Shown here in pieces: positions 43,825 through 51,396 of a stretch of 64,000 nucleotides of DNA. This DNA is from Nocardia bovistercoris (GTDB taxonomy: Bacteria > Actinomycetota > Actinomycetes > Mycobacteriales > Mycobacteriaceae), in assembly GCF_015674855.1 (NCBI RefSeq), contig NZ_JADMLG010000009.1, forward strand, positions 149,541 to 213,540, in the 5' to 3' direction. Position numbers and translations under genes: made by a program. The first letter of the stretch is position 1, and each line of letters opens with the position of its first letter. The notes under the pieces were generated by a model, which was not told where the DNA came from, did not search any database, and saw only the letters and a program-made list of their open reading frames with translations.

Positions 43825-45108
43825 TCATACCCAGTAGGGAACGCGGGAACGGAACTGTTTCATGGCGAGCACCGCGATGATCCAGCCGACCACGGTGATG
43901 GCGCCGACCACGACCCAGTGCCGCAGCGCCTGCGGTTCGCCGAGCAGTGGGGCGCGCACGATCTCCAGGTAGTGGAAGGTCGGGATGATCTCGACCAGCC
44001 GGGCGCGGTCACCGGCGCCGACCTGGGTCTGCAAGGTCTTCGTCGTCCACATCACCGGGGTGAGCACGAAAAGCATGAGCGTCGTGCTCCCGAGGATCGG
44101 GGCGATATCGCGGTAGCGGGTGGCGAAGATGCCGAACACGATCGAGACCCACATGGCGTTGAGGAACAGCAGGATCATCGCGGGCACCGCGAGCAGACTG
44201 GCGAAACTCAGATTCTCCCAGACCGCGAACACCACCAACAAGGCCAGGTAGATCACACTGTTGTGGGCGAAGAACAAGAATTGCCGCCACACCAGCCGAT
44301 ACACGTGCACGCTCAGCGCCGACGGCAGTTGTTTGATCAACCCCTCGTTGGCGATGAAGACCTCGGAGCCCTCCAGAATGCTGGCCTGGATCACATTCCA
44401 GACGATGAGCCCGACGGTCACATACGGCAGGTATTCGCTCAGCGGCTGGTCGAGCAGGGTCGCGTAGAGCACACCCATGGCCGCGGCCTGCAATCCGGTC
44501 GCGATGGTGATCCAGAACGGGCCGAGCACCGAACGCCGGTACCGCTGCTTGATGTCCTGCCAGCCCAGCGAAAGCCACAGCTCGCGCTGGGAGAAGCCGT
44601 CGCGGAAGTCCCTGAAGGCGCGCCGGAAGGTCTGCGAATCGGACACCGGTGGCTCGGCGGGAACGCCTGGCGCCGCAGCGGTGTCGACAGCTTTCTCCTC
44701 TGGCGTCGATGTGTCGTCGGAAGATTCCCCGGTGGACTTCGCCGCTGTGGCCTCCCCGGTGGACTTCGCCACGGTGGCCTCCCCGGTGGACTTCGCCACG
44801 GTGGCCTCCCCGGTGGACTTCGCCGCATCGGCCGACACCGCAGGAGTCTGTTCGGCGCCCGCCCCGTCCGCGTCGGTTTCCTCGGCGCCCACCGGGCCGC
44901 CGTCCTCGGTTCTCGACTCCTCCGACCGCGATAGCGACTCCGCGTCTCCCGACACGGAATCCTCCGAACTCTCCGAACGCGTCGAGCCGTCTTCTAGATG
45001 CACTGAGCTCTCATCCGAACGCACTTGGCTGTCATCTGAACGCACTCGGCTTTCTTCGGGACGCGCCGAGCTCACAGTGGAGTCGGGGCGAGCGGCAGCG
45101 GCGGGCAC
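43825..45108 (-). CDS. wzm: Galactan exporter ABC permease Wzm with N-terminal extension
   Basis: ABC-2 type permease with six membrane helices, forming the channel for polyprenyl-linked galactan together with Wzt. The conserved part starts near RRAFRDFRDGFSQRELWLSLGWQDIKQRYRRSVLGPFW and is about 265 aa, matching mycobacterial Rv3783. From GTG 45108 the protein is 427 aa, because about 155 acidic, Ser/Thr-rich residues precede it. These include 9-residue repeats AKSTGEATV. The ribosome binding site at 45108 is poor, and GTG 44646 would give a 273-aa protein of normal length. Whether the extension is translated is open. Confidence 0.88.
   Translation of the reverse strand: MPAAAARPDSTVSSARPEESRVRSDDSQVRSDESSVHLEDGSTRSESSEDSVSGDAESLSRSEESRTEDGGPVGAEETDADGAGAEQTPAVSADAAKSTGEATVAKSTGEATVAKSTGEATAAKSTGESSDDTSTPEEKAVDTAAAPGVPAEPPVSDSQTFRRAFRDFRDGFSQRELWLSLGWQDIKQRYRRSVLGPFWITIATGLQAAAMGVLYATLLDQPLSEYLPYVTVGLIVWNVIQASILEGSEVFIANEGLIKQLPSALSVHVYRLVWRQFLFFAHNSVIYLALLVVFAVWENLSFASLLAVPAMILLFLNAMWVSIVFGIFATRYRDIAPILGSTTLMLFVLTPVMWTTKTLQTQVGAGDRARLVEIIPTFHYLEIVRAPLLGEPQALRHWVVVGAITVVGWIIAVLAMKQFRSRVPYWV
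44726..44824. repeat. 27-bp minisatellite in wzm 5' region, 3.7 copies
   Basis: Units start at 44726, 44753, 44780 and 44807; the last is 18 nt long. They encode AKSTGEAT(V/A) in the N-terminal extension of Wzm. Frame is preserved. Confidence 0.96.
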
Positions 45109-45203
45109 GGTCCCCGAGACTACCCGTCCTTACTCCCGCGTGACGCCGCGGTGCGCAAGGCCGGGAACCCGTCCACCGGCCCGTCGCGCGCACAGTCGCC
45201 CGC

Positions 45204-45809
45204 CTACAGATACTGCCCCGACCCGCCCGTGACGTGGTCGCCGCGGCCACCGCGCGGATCCACCGTGTGGATTCCCGGCGGCAACGCACCCTGCCGGATC
45301 TGCTCGAGCTGCGCGCGGGCCGCCATCTGCTGGGCGAACAGCGCCGTCTGGATGCCGTGGAACAGCCCTTCGAGCCAGCCGACCAGCTGGGCCTGCGCGA
45401 TGCGAAGTTCGGCGTCGCTCGGTACGGCGTCGTCGGTGAAAGGCAAGGTCAGGCGCTCGAGCTCGGCGCGGAGTTCGGGGGCGAGGCCCTGTTCGAGTTC
45501 GCGCACCGAGGACTTGTGGATCTCCCGCAGCCTGGTGCGGCTCGCGTCGTCCAGTGGCGCCGCGCGTACCTCCTCGAGCAGCTGTTTGATCATGGTCCCG
45601 ATGCGCATGACCTTGGCGGGCTGCTCGACCATGTCGGCCAGCGACTCGCCCGCCTCGTCGTTGTCGTCGTCGGACGAGTTCGCACGGTCGGCGAGCACCT
45701 GCCCGCTCAGCGGAGTGGCCGCGTCGGCGGGAATAATGAGCGGGCGGCCGTCGGGGCCGACGACGACGATGGAATCGGGTGCCTCGTCCGAGTGCGTCAT
45801 GGTGTCCAT
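45204..45809 (-). CDS. bpa: Bacterial proteasome activator Bpa
   Basis: ATP-independent 20S proteasome activator (PafE, Rv3780 homologue), 201 aa. The four-helix core VEQPAKVMRIGTMIKQLLEEVRAAPLD and QAQLVGWLEGLFHGIQTALFAQQMAARAQLEQ is strongly conserved. The protein ends in GQYL, the tail that docks on the proteasome core. The start is ATG 45809, with GGAGAGG 5 nt upstream; two other ATGs are close by. It lies just before wzm on the same strand, mirroring the Rv3780-Rv3781 neighbourhood. Confidence 0.96.
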   Translation of the reverse strand: MDTMTHSDEAPDSIVVVGPDGRPLIIPADAATPLSGQVLADRANSSDDDNDEAGESLADMVEQPAKVMRIGTMIKQLLEEVRAAPLDDASRTRLREIHKSSVRELEQGLAPELRAELERLTLPFTDDAVPSDAELRIAQAQLVGWLEGLFHGIQTALFAQQMAARAQLEQIRQGALPPGIHTVDPRGGRGDHVTGGSGQYL

Positions 45810-45914
45810 CATGTCCTCTCCGCACCGAACGCGCTAAGCCGGGAGGCGGCCCGCTCCGACCTCGAGAGGGAACACGGTTACGTCGCCCCGCCCACTGCCC
45901 TTAGAGTGGCCAAC

Positions 45915-47117
45915 ATGACTTACGACGTCGCGAGGGTTCGGGGCCTGATACCGTCCCTGGGCGACGGCTGGATCCATCTGGATCCCCAGGCGGGCATGCT
46001 GGTCCCGGACTCGGTATCCCGTGCCGTGTCAACGGGTTTCCGTATGTCGTCGTTCTCCCATGCCGGTCGCAACGGCGCCGCCGTGCGCAGCGCCGCGATC
46101 CTCGACGCGGCCCGCGAGGCCATCGCCGACCTGGTCGGCGGCGACCCGGCGGGCGTCGTCCTCGGCCCGGACCGCGCGGTACTTTTGGCGTGGCTTGCGG
46201 AGTCGCTGAGTTCGCGGCTCGGGCTCGGCACCGGAATCGTGCTGTCGCGGCTCGACGACGAGGCCAATGTGGCGCCCTGGTTGCGTATCGCGAACCGCTA
46301 CGGCGCCCATGTCCGCTGGGCCGAGGTCGAGATCGAGACCTGTGAGATGCCGTCGTGGCAGTTCGAGGAATTGATCGGACCGACGGCCAGGCTCGTCGCG
46401 CTCACCGCGGCCTCGCCGATCGTCGGTTCCGCGCCCGCCGTGCGCGTCGCCGCCGACCGGGTGCACGAGGTCGGCGGTTTACTGGTCGCTGACGCCTTCG
46501 GCGCCGCGCCCTACGCCCTCATCGATATCGATGAACTCAACGCCGACGTGGTCGCCTTGAGCGCGCCCGCGTGGGGCGGCCCGCAGATCGGTGCGCTCGT
46601 CTTCCGCGATCCCGCGTTCCTCGACCGGATTCCGTCCATGTCGCTGAACCCCTACGCCAAGGGCGCCGAACGGCTCGAGGTCGGCGGCCACCAGTACGCG
46701 CTGCTCGCCGGCTTGACCACCTCGATCGATTTCCTCGCAGGCCTCGACGAACGCGCCAAGGGCACGCGTCGGGAACGCCTGGAGATCTCGATCACCTCAC
46801 TGCAGGACTACCACGATCAGCTGTTCGAACACCTGATGGGCACCCTGGACAAGATCCCGAATCTCACCGTGATCGGCCGCGCGTCCACCCGCATACCGAC
46901 CGTCAGTTTCACGCTGTCGGGCATGCAGGCGGAGAAGGTCGCCGCCAGACTCGCCGACGCCCGCATCGGCACCCTGAGCGGGGTGCACGGCGGCAGCAGG
47001 CTGCTCGACGCGCTCGGCGTCAACGACGAGGGCGGGGCGGTCACCGTCGGACTCGCCCCGTACACAACGAGATTCGAGATCGACCAGCTCGGTCGCGCGC
47101 TGAGCTCGCTGGATTAG
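45915..47117 (+). CDS. Class V aminotransferase-fold protein lacking the PLP lysine
   Basis: 400 aa with the overall pattern of cysteine desulfurases: GWIHLDPQAGMLVPDSV near the N-terminus, the APWLRIANRYGAHVRWAEV block, VADAFGAAPYALIDIDELNADVVALSAP and a C-terminal small domain. At the Schiff-base position the usual S-x-H-K is S216-A-P-A219 followed by WGGPQIGAL, so the lysine and histidine are both absent. It is the positional counterpart of Rv3778c. It may be a non-catalytic PLP-fold protein. The start is ATG 45915, behind TAGAGT with 7 nt between, probably leaderless. Confidence 0.85.
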   Translation: MTYDVARVRGLIPSLGDGWIHLDPQAGMLVPDSVSRAVSTGFRMSSFSHAGRNGAAVRSAAILDAAREAIADLVGGDPAGVVLGPDRAVLLAWLAESLSSRLGLGTGIVLSRLDDEANVAPWLRIANRYGAHVRWAEVEIETCEMPSWQFEELIGPTARLVALTAASPIVGSAPAVRVAADRVHEVGGLLVADAFGAAPYALIDIDELNADVVALSAPAWGGPQIGALVFRDPAFLDRIPSMSLNPYAKGAERLEVGGHQYALLAGLTTSIDFLAGLDERAKGTRRERLEISITSLQDYHDQLFEHLMGTLDKIPNLTVIGRASTRIPTVSFTLSGMQAEKVAARLADARIGTLSGVHGGSRLLDALGVNDEGGAVTVGLAPYTTRFEIDQLGRALSSLD

Positions 47118-47130
47118 CCGAGTCCCCGGA

Positions 47131-48117
47131 TCAGTCGCGCACCCGCAGCGTCACCTTGCCGAACGCCTCGGAGGAATCGAGCAGCCGGTGCGCTTCGGCG
47201 GCCTCGGCGATCGGTAGTTCGGCGTGGATGACCGGGACGATGGTGCCGTCGGTCACCAGCGGCCACAGCTGCCTGCGGACTTCGCTGATCACCTCGGCTT
47301 TGCTGTGCTTGCCGGTGGCGGGACGCCCGCGCAGATTCGTCGCGTGCAGGTTGCCCCATTTGACGAGCAGCGCACCGAGATTCAATTCCGCCGTCGTACC
47401 GCCCTGCATTCCGATCACCACCAGGTGACCGTGCGGCGCCAACGCCTGGATATTGCGCGCCAGATAGGCCGCGCCCATATTGTCGAGAATGATGTCCGCC
47501 CCCGAGGATTCGGCGCGCACCATTTCCACGAAATCCTGTTCGCGATAGTTGATCAGCACCTGCGCACCCAATTCGGCGCAGCGCCGCAATTTCTCGTCCG
47601 AACCCGCGGTCACCGCGACCCGCGCGCCGCGCTGCCTGGCGACCTGGATGGCGTGCGTGCCGATACCGCTGCCGCCGCCGTGGATCAGCACCAACTGTCC
47701 AGCGCGCAGTCCGGCGGTCGTCACCAGATTCGACCACACCGTCGCCGCGACCTCGGGAAGTCCGGCCGCGGCCCCGAGATCGAAATCCTCGGGCACCGGC
47801 AGCAGTTGCCCCTCGGGCACCGCGACCCGCTCGGCGTATCCGCCGCCGGACATCAGCGCGCACACCCGGTCGCCGACCCGCCAGTCCCGCACGCCGGGAC
47901 CGAGTTCGGCGATCACGCCGGAGCATTCGAGTCCCATGATGGTGGTCGCGCCCGGCGGCGGCGCGTAGAGACCTTGGCGTTGCAGCAGATCCGCGCGATT
48001 CACCCCTGCGGCGACCACATCGATCAGGACTTCACCGTGGCCGGGTTTCGGGTCCGGCGCCTGCGCCCACCGCATGACCTCCGGTCCGCCGACACCGTCC
48101 AATTCGATCGCGCGCAT
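47131..48117 (-). CDS. NADPH:quinone oxidoreductase, PIG3-like (Rv3777-type)
   Basis: Zinc-free medium-chain reductase of 328 aa. GVNRADLLQRQGLYAPPPG and MGLECSGVI open the substrate domain, and the NADPH-binding motif IHGGGSGIGTHAIQVAR is at about residues 143-159. VIGMQGG and WGNLHATNLRGRP are typical of the TP53I3/PIG3 group. The start is ATG 48117, preceded by AAAGGACCGCG. It is convergent with the aminotransferase-fold gene, the same pair as Rv3777/Rv3778c. Likely role: reduction of quinones or enones in the cytosol. Confidence 0.9.
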   Translation of the reverse strand: MRAIELDGVGGPEVMRWAQAPDPKPGHGEVLIDVVAAGVNRADLLQRQGLYAPPPGATTIMGLECSGVIAELGPGVRDWRVGDRVCALMSGGGYAERVAVPEGQLLPVPEDFDLGAAAGLPEVAATVWSNLVTTAGLRAGQLVLIHGGGSGIGTHAIQVARQRGARVAVTAGSDEKLRRCAELGAQVLINYREQDFVEMVRAESSGADIILDNMGAAYLARNIQALAPHGHLVVIGMQGGTTAELNLGALLVKWGNLHATNLRGRPATGKHSKAEVISEVRRQLWPLVTDGTIVPVIHAELPIAEAAEAHRLLDSSEAFGKVTLRVRD

Positions 48118-48269
48118 CGCGGTCCTTTCCGCATCGGGGCGCCGACCGTGCGGTCGGCAGCCCGCTCGCCGTCCTTGCGACGCCAGGCTACTCGGCCGGA
48201 ATGTAATCGCTGGATTTCGATTCGCTGACCGCACTCCGCGAATACGCCGCAGGGGCTAGCGTTCCCCGC

Positions 48270-49445
48270 GTGAGTAATTTCGTCGACTTCCAGACCGAGA
48301 TCTACCAGGGCGGACTGGGAGGTGTGCGACCCGAACTACCGGTGACGGTCGCGGGTTTGGCCGCGCGTGCCGAAAGTGAACTGGATCCGGTCGCGTTCGC
48401 CTATGTCGCGGGTTCGGCGTCCGCGGAACGCACCGCGGCGGCCAATATCGCCGCATTCGACCGCCACCGGATTCTGCCCAGAATGCTGCGCGCCGCCACC
48501 GGGCCCGACGCGCGTGACCTGTCCGTCGAAGTCCTCGGCACCCGACTGTCCGCGCCCGTCATGACCGCGCCCATCGGGGCGCTCGAATTGGTGCGCGAGC
48601 GCGGCGAGGTGCTCGTCGCCGAGGTGACGAAGGAACTCGGACTCGGCGCCGTGCTGTCCACCGTCGCCTCCAGCACCATCGAGGAGGTCGGCGCGGCGGC
48701 CGACCAGTGGTGGTTCCAGCTGTACTGGCCCGGCGACGACGAACTGGCCCGCTCCTTCGTGCGCCGGGCCGAACGCGCGGGCGCGAAAGCGATCGTGGTC
48801 ACCGTCGACACCCCGCAACTCGGCTGGCGCCCCCGCGACCTCGCGCACGCCCACCTGCCGTTCCTGCACGGCAAAGGCATCGCCAACTACCTGTCCGACC
48901 CGGTATTCCTCGACCGCCTTCCCGCGCCGCCCGAGCAGAGCCCCGACGCCATGCGCGCCGCCGTCGAAACCTGGACCGCCCTGTTCGGCAACCACGCGCT
49001 GCGCGTCGCCGACCTCGCCCACCTGCGGGAATGGACCGACCTGCCGATCGCGGTGAAAGGCGTGCTGCACCCCGACGACGCCAGGATGATGGTGGACGCG
49101 GGCGCCGACGCCGTCGTGGTCAGCAATCACGGCGGCAGACAGGTCGACGGCGCCGTCGCCGCGCTGGACGCGCTGCCCGCCGTGGTCGCGACCGTAGGCG
49201 ACCGCGCCGACGTGCTGTTCGACTCCGGCGTGCGCACCGGCGCCGACATGCTGATCGCGCTCGCCCTCGGCGCCAGAGCGGTCATGTACGGGCGGCCATG
49301 GGTCTACGGTCTCGGCATCGCGGGCGCCGACGGCGTCCGCCACACCCTGCGCATGCTGCTCGCCGAATTCGACTCGGTACTCGGCCTGTCCGGTTGCACA
49401 CGTCCCGACCAGCTGAGCCGGTCGTTGCTGGTTAGTTCACGCTGA
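48270..49445 (+). CDS. FMN-dependent alpha-hydroxy-acid oxidising enzyme (lactate 2-monooxygenase-like)
   Basis: TIM-barrel flavoenzyme of 391 aa. PIAVKGV carries the flavin-contacting Lys, VVSNHGGRQVDGA the catalytic His and active-site Arg, and DSGVRTGADM the phosphate-side Arg. QLYWPGDDELARSFVRRAERAGAKAIVVTVDTPQLGWRPRDL matches the lactate monooxygenase/mandelate dehydrogenase group. The N-terminus includes YVAGSASAERT. The length fits lactate 2-monooxygenase, but the substrate is uncertain. The start is GTG 48270, with TAGCGT ending 7 nt before it and no ribosome binding site. Confidence 0.88.
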   Translation: MSNFVDFQTEIYQGGLGGVRPELPVTVAGLAARAESELDPVAFAYVAGSASAERTAAANIAAFDRHRILPRMLRAATGPDARDLSVEVLGTRLSAPVMTAPIGALELVRERGEVLVAEVTKELGLGAVLSTVASSTIEEVGAAADQWWFQLYWPGDDELARSFVRRAERAGAKAIVVTVDTPQLGWRPRDLAHAHLPFLHGKGIANYLSDPVFLDRLPAPPEQSPDAMRAAVETWTALFGNHALRVADLAHLREWTDLPIAVKGVLHPDDARMMVDAGADAVVVSNHGGRQVDGAVAALDALPAVVATVGDRADVLFDSGVRTGADMLIALALGARAVMYGRPWVYGLGIAGADGVRHTLRMLLAEFDSVLGLSGCTRPDQLSRSLLVSSR

Positions 49446-49493
49446 TACCAATTCGTCGGGTTTTCCCAGTTCAGACCGTCCTAGAATGGGGAA

Positions 49494-49985
49494 GTGCAAC
49501 CCGAACCGAACGGTAGTGTTCGCGTCGAGCCGCGGTGGCTCGACGCGGCGCAGCAGCGGGCATGGCGTGCCTACATGGACGGCCATCAACGGTTGATGAC
49601 GGCCCTGAACCGGCAGTTACAAGCCGATTCGGACCTCAGCATCGCCGAATACCGCATCCTCGTCCTGCTGTCCGAAGCCCCACACCGCAGCATGCGCATG
49701 AGCGAACTGGCCGACGGCGTCCTGTCCTCCCGCAGCCGCCTCACCCACCAGATCCGCCGCCTCGAAGTCGAGAACCTGGTCCGCCGCAACACCTGCCTCG
49801 AAGACGGCCGAGGCGTCATCGCCGAACTCACCGACGAGGGCATGCGCCGCCTCGAATCCGCGGCCCCCGGCCACGTGGAAGCCGTCCGCCGCGACTTCAT
49901 CGACCTCCTCACCCCCGACCAACTCCAAGCCATAGCCGAAGTCTTCACCCGAGTAGACCGCACCATCTCCCACCACACCCCCTGA
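49494..49985 (+). CDS. MarR-family transcriptional regulator
   Basis: Winged-helix regulator of 163 aa. DNA-binding segment: SIAEYRILVLLSEAPHRSMRMSELADGVLSSRSRLTHQIRRLEVENLVRR, with the wing CLEDGRGVIAELTDEG. The start is GTG 49494, with TAGAAT ending 6 nt upstream, another leaderless-type start. It follows the hydroxy-acid oxidase gene by 48 nt on the same strand but appears to have its own promoter. Target genes are unknown. Confidence 0.9.
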   Translation: MQPEPNGSVRVEPRWLDAAQQRAWRAYMDGHQRLMTALNRQLQADSDLSIAEYRILVLLSEAPHRSMRMSELADGVLSSRSRLTHQIRRLEVENLVRRNTCLEDGRGVIAELTDEGMRRLESAAPGHVEAVRRDFIDLLTPDQLQAIAEVFTRVDRTISHHTP

Positions 49986-50051
49986 AACCGACTGGGCACC
50001 CCCCACCCCCACAAGGTAAAGTCCCCGCACGGGGTCCTCACCACCCCGCGA

Positions 50052-50136
50052 GGAGACGTGGCAGAGCGGCCGAATGCACTCGCCTTGAAAGCGAGCGTCG
50101 CGAGAGCGACCGGGGGTTCAAATCCCTCCGTCTCCG
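50052..50136 (+). tRNA. tRNA-Ser (anticodon UGA)
   Basis: Acceptor stem GGAGACG/CGTCTCC with discriminator G, anticodon stem CTCGC/GCGAG, loop CTTGAAA giving TGA. It has the long variable arm of class II tRNAs and a GGTTCAAAT T-loop. CCA is not encoded. Confidence 0.97.
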
Positions 50137-50225
50137 CCCCCTGAACAGCGGTTTCCTGGACGGCGGCGCCTACCATGGGCGTTGTCGGTACAGATCGTCA
50201 TCGAGGGTGGAAGGGAGCTGTCACG

Positions 50226-50801
50226 TTGAGCACCGCGATCCCGCAATGGATGTACCCGCCCCGCGACACCGGTTGGGAAGCCGACGATCTCGACCTGCTG
50301 CCTCCGGACGCACCACGCCACATCGAACTGCTCGACGGAGCCTTGATCTTCAATACGTCGCCTCGGCGAAGTTGGCGCGATCGGATGATCCGGAGGCTCA
50401 CCGCGGCGCTCGAGAAGGCGGTGCCGCCGGGCTGGACCGTCGAAGCTCAGATGACCATCAAATTGAACCATCGCAGCAGGCCGGAGCCCGACATAATCGC
50501 GGCCCGAGTGCCGTATGCGCCGGATCGGACCCGTTTTCTTCCGGACGAAGTCGAATTGATCGTGGAGATCGTGTCGGCGGAGTCCGAGGACCGGGATCGG
50601 CGCTACAAACCGCGCCTGTACGCCGAGGCGGGGTTGCGCCATTTCTGGCGCATCGAGGACGAGGCGGGCCTTCCGGTCGTACACACTTACGAACTGGACG
50701 ACACGACCGGCTGCTATGTCGCAACGGGGGTACACCGCGATCGGCTGTCCACCCCCGTGCCGTTCGCCATCGACATCGAACTCGCCGTTCTCGCGCACTG
50801 A
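50226..50801 (+). CDS. Uma2-family PD-(D/E)XK nuclease-fold protein
   Basis: 191 aa from TTG 50226, chosen for the AAGGGAG ribosome binding site 8 nt upstream. The Uma2 pattern is visible: ELLDGALIFNTSPRRSWRDRMIRRLTAALE at the start, RPEPDIIAARV (Asp of the nuclease core), VELIVEIVSAESEDRDRRYKPRLYAEAGLRHFWRI (Glu and Lys region). The fold is restriction-endonuclease-like, but the biological role of Uma2 proteins is not known. It sits between tRNA-Ser and a toxin-antitoxin pair, a typical accessory location. Confidence 0.85.
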   Translation: MSTAIPQWMYPPRDTGWEADDLDLLPPDAPRHIELLDGALIFNTSPRRSWRDRMIRRLTAALEKAVPPGWTVEAQMTIKLNHRSRPEPDIIAARVPYAPDRTRFLPDEVELIVEIVSAESEDRDRRYKPRLYAEAGLRHFWRIEDEAGLPVVHTYELDDTTGCYVATGVHRDRLSTPVPFAIDIELAVLAH

Positions 50802-50807
50802 ACACCG

Positions 50808-51107
50808 TCATTTCAGGTCGAAGGCCAGCCGCAGCGCTTCGCTGAGGTCTCGTTCCTGTTCGGGGTGAAACCACCCGACTTGTGCGCCGAGATCGGCGAC
50901 CGGGATTGTGTACACCAAGTCGCAGTTCACTACCGAGTCCCGTGTCAGGCCATTGCGGCGACCGACGGCTACCTCCGTGGACAGGCCTCGGATCGTAGAT
51001 GTGATCGCGGCGACTGTGACTTGATTCAGATGTGGCCGGACCATTTCGCGGGTGAGGACCAACACCGGCCGCACCTTGTCCAGGCGGGCGCTGTGGATCG
51101 GCCGCAT
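50808..51107 (-). CDS. MazF/PemK-like toxin
   Basis: A 99-aa type II toxin with the MazF fold: RPVLVLTREMVRPHLNQVTVAAITSTIRGLSTEVAVG, then LTRDSVVNCDLVYTIPVADL. It is expected to be an mRNA-cleaving endoribonuclease. The start is ATG 51107, which shares one base with the antitoxin stop (TGATG), so the pair is coupled. It is convergent with the Uma2 gene, with a 6-nt gap. Confidence 0.88.
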   Translation of the reverse strand: MRPIHSARLDKVRPVLVLTREMVRPHLNQVTVAAITSTIRGLSTEVAVGRRNGLTRDSVVNCDLVYTIPVADLGAQVGWFHPEQERDLSEALRLAFDLK

Positions 51108-51331
51108 CAGTCGATATCCGGGAATGCTTGACGGGTTCCGCTGGTGATTGCTTCGGCCTCGACATGTGCTTCGGCGCTTGTATTGGCGAGCGCCAAGATG
51201 TCGGCCTCGGCCAAGCGACGACGGCGCTCGCGTTCGAGAGCCTCGAGCACATAGGTGGTGCGGTTGGAAGTCTGGTCATCGATGAAGGCCAAAACGTCAT
51301 CCGGTAGACGGATCGTAATCTGTGAAGACAT
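51107..51331 (-). CDS. Antitoxin of MazEF-like pair (ribbon-helix-helix)
   Basis: 74 aa. The N-terminus SSQITIRLPDDVLAFIDDQTSNRTTYVLEALERERRRR is a ribbon-helix-helix DNA-binding domain. The acidic C-terminal tail would bind the toxin. The start is ATG 51331, with TATGCT 6 nt upstream and no ribosome binding site, suggesting a leaderless transcript and autoregulation. It precedes the toxin as usual. Confidence 0.85.
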   Translation of the reverse strand: MSSQITIRLPDDVLAFIDDQTSNRTTYVLEALERERRRRLAEADILALANTSAEAHVEAEAITSGTRQAFPDID

Positions 51332-51396
51332 GCATTCAGCATACCAAGTCGGGATGCAAGATTTCACCGCTTGCCGATCCGGAGGTTCAGTGACCG

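Noticed and set aside
45234..45914. Open plus-strand frame continuing 5' of the aminotransferase-fold gene
   Set aside because: It is antisense to bpa, whose sequence is strongly conserved. ATG 45915 gives the normal family length.
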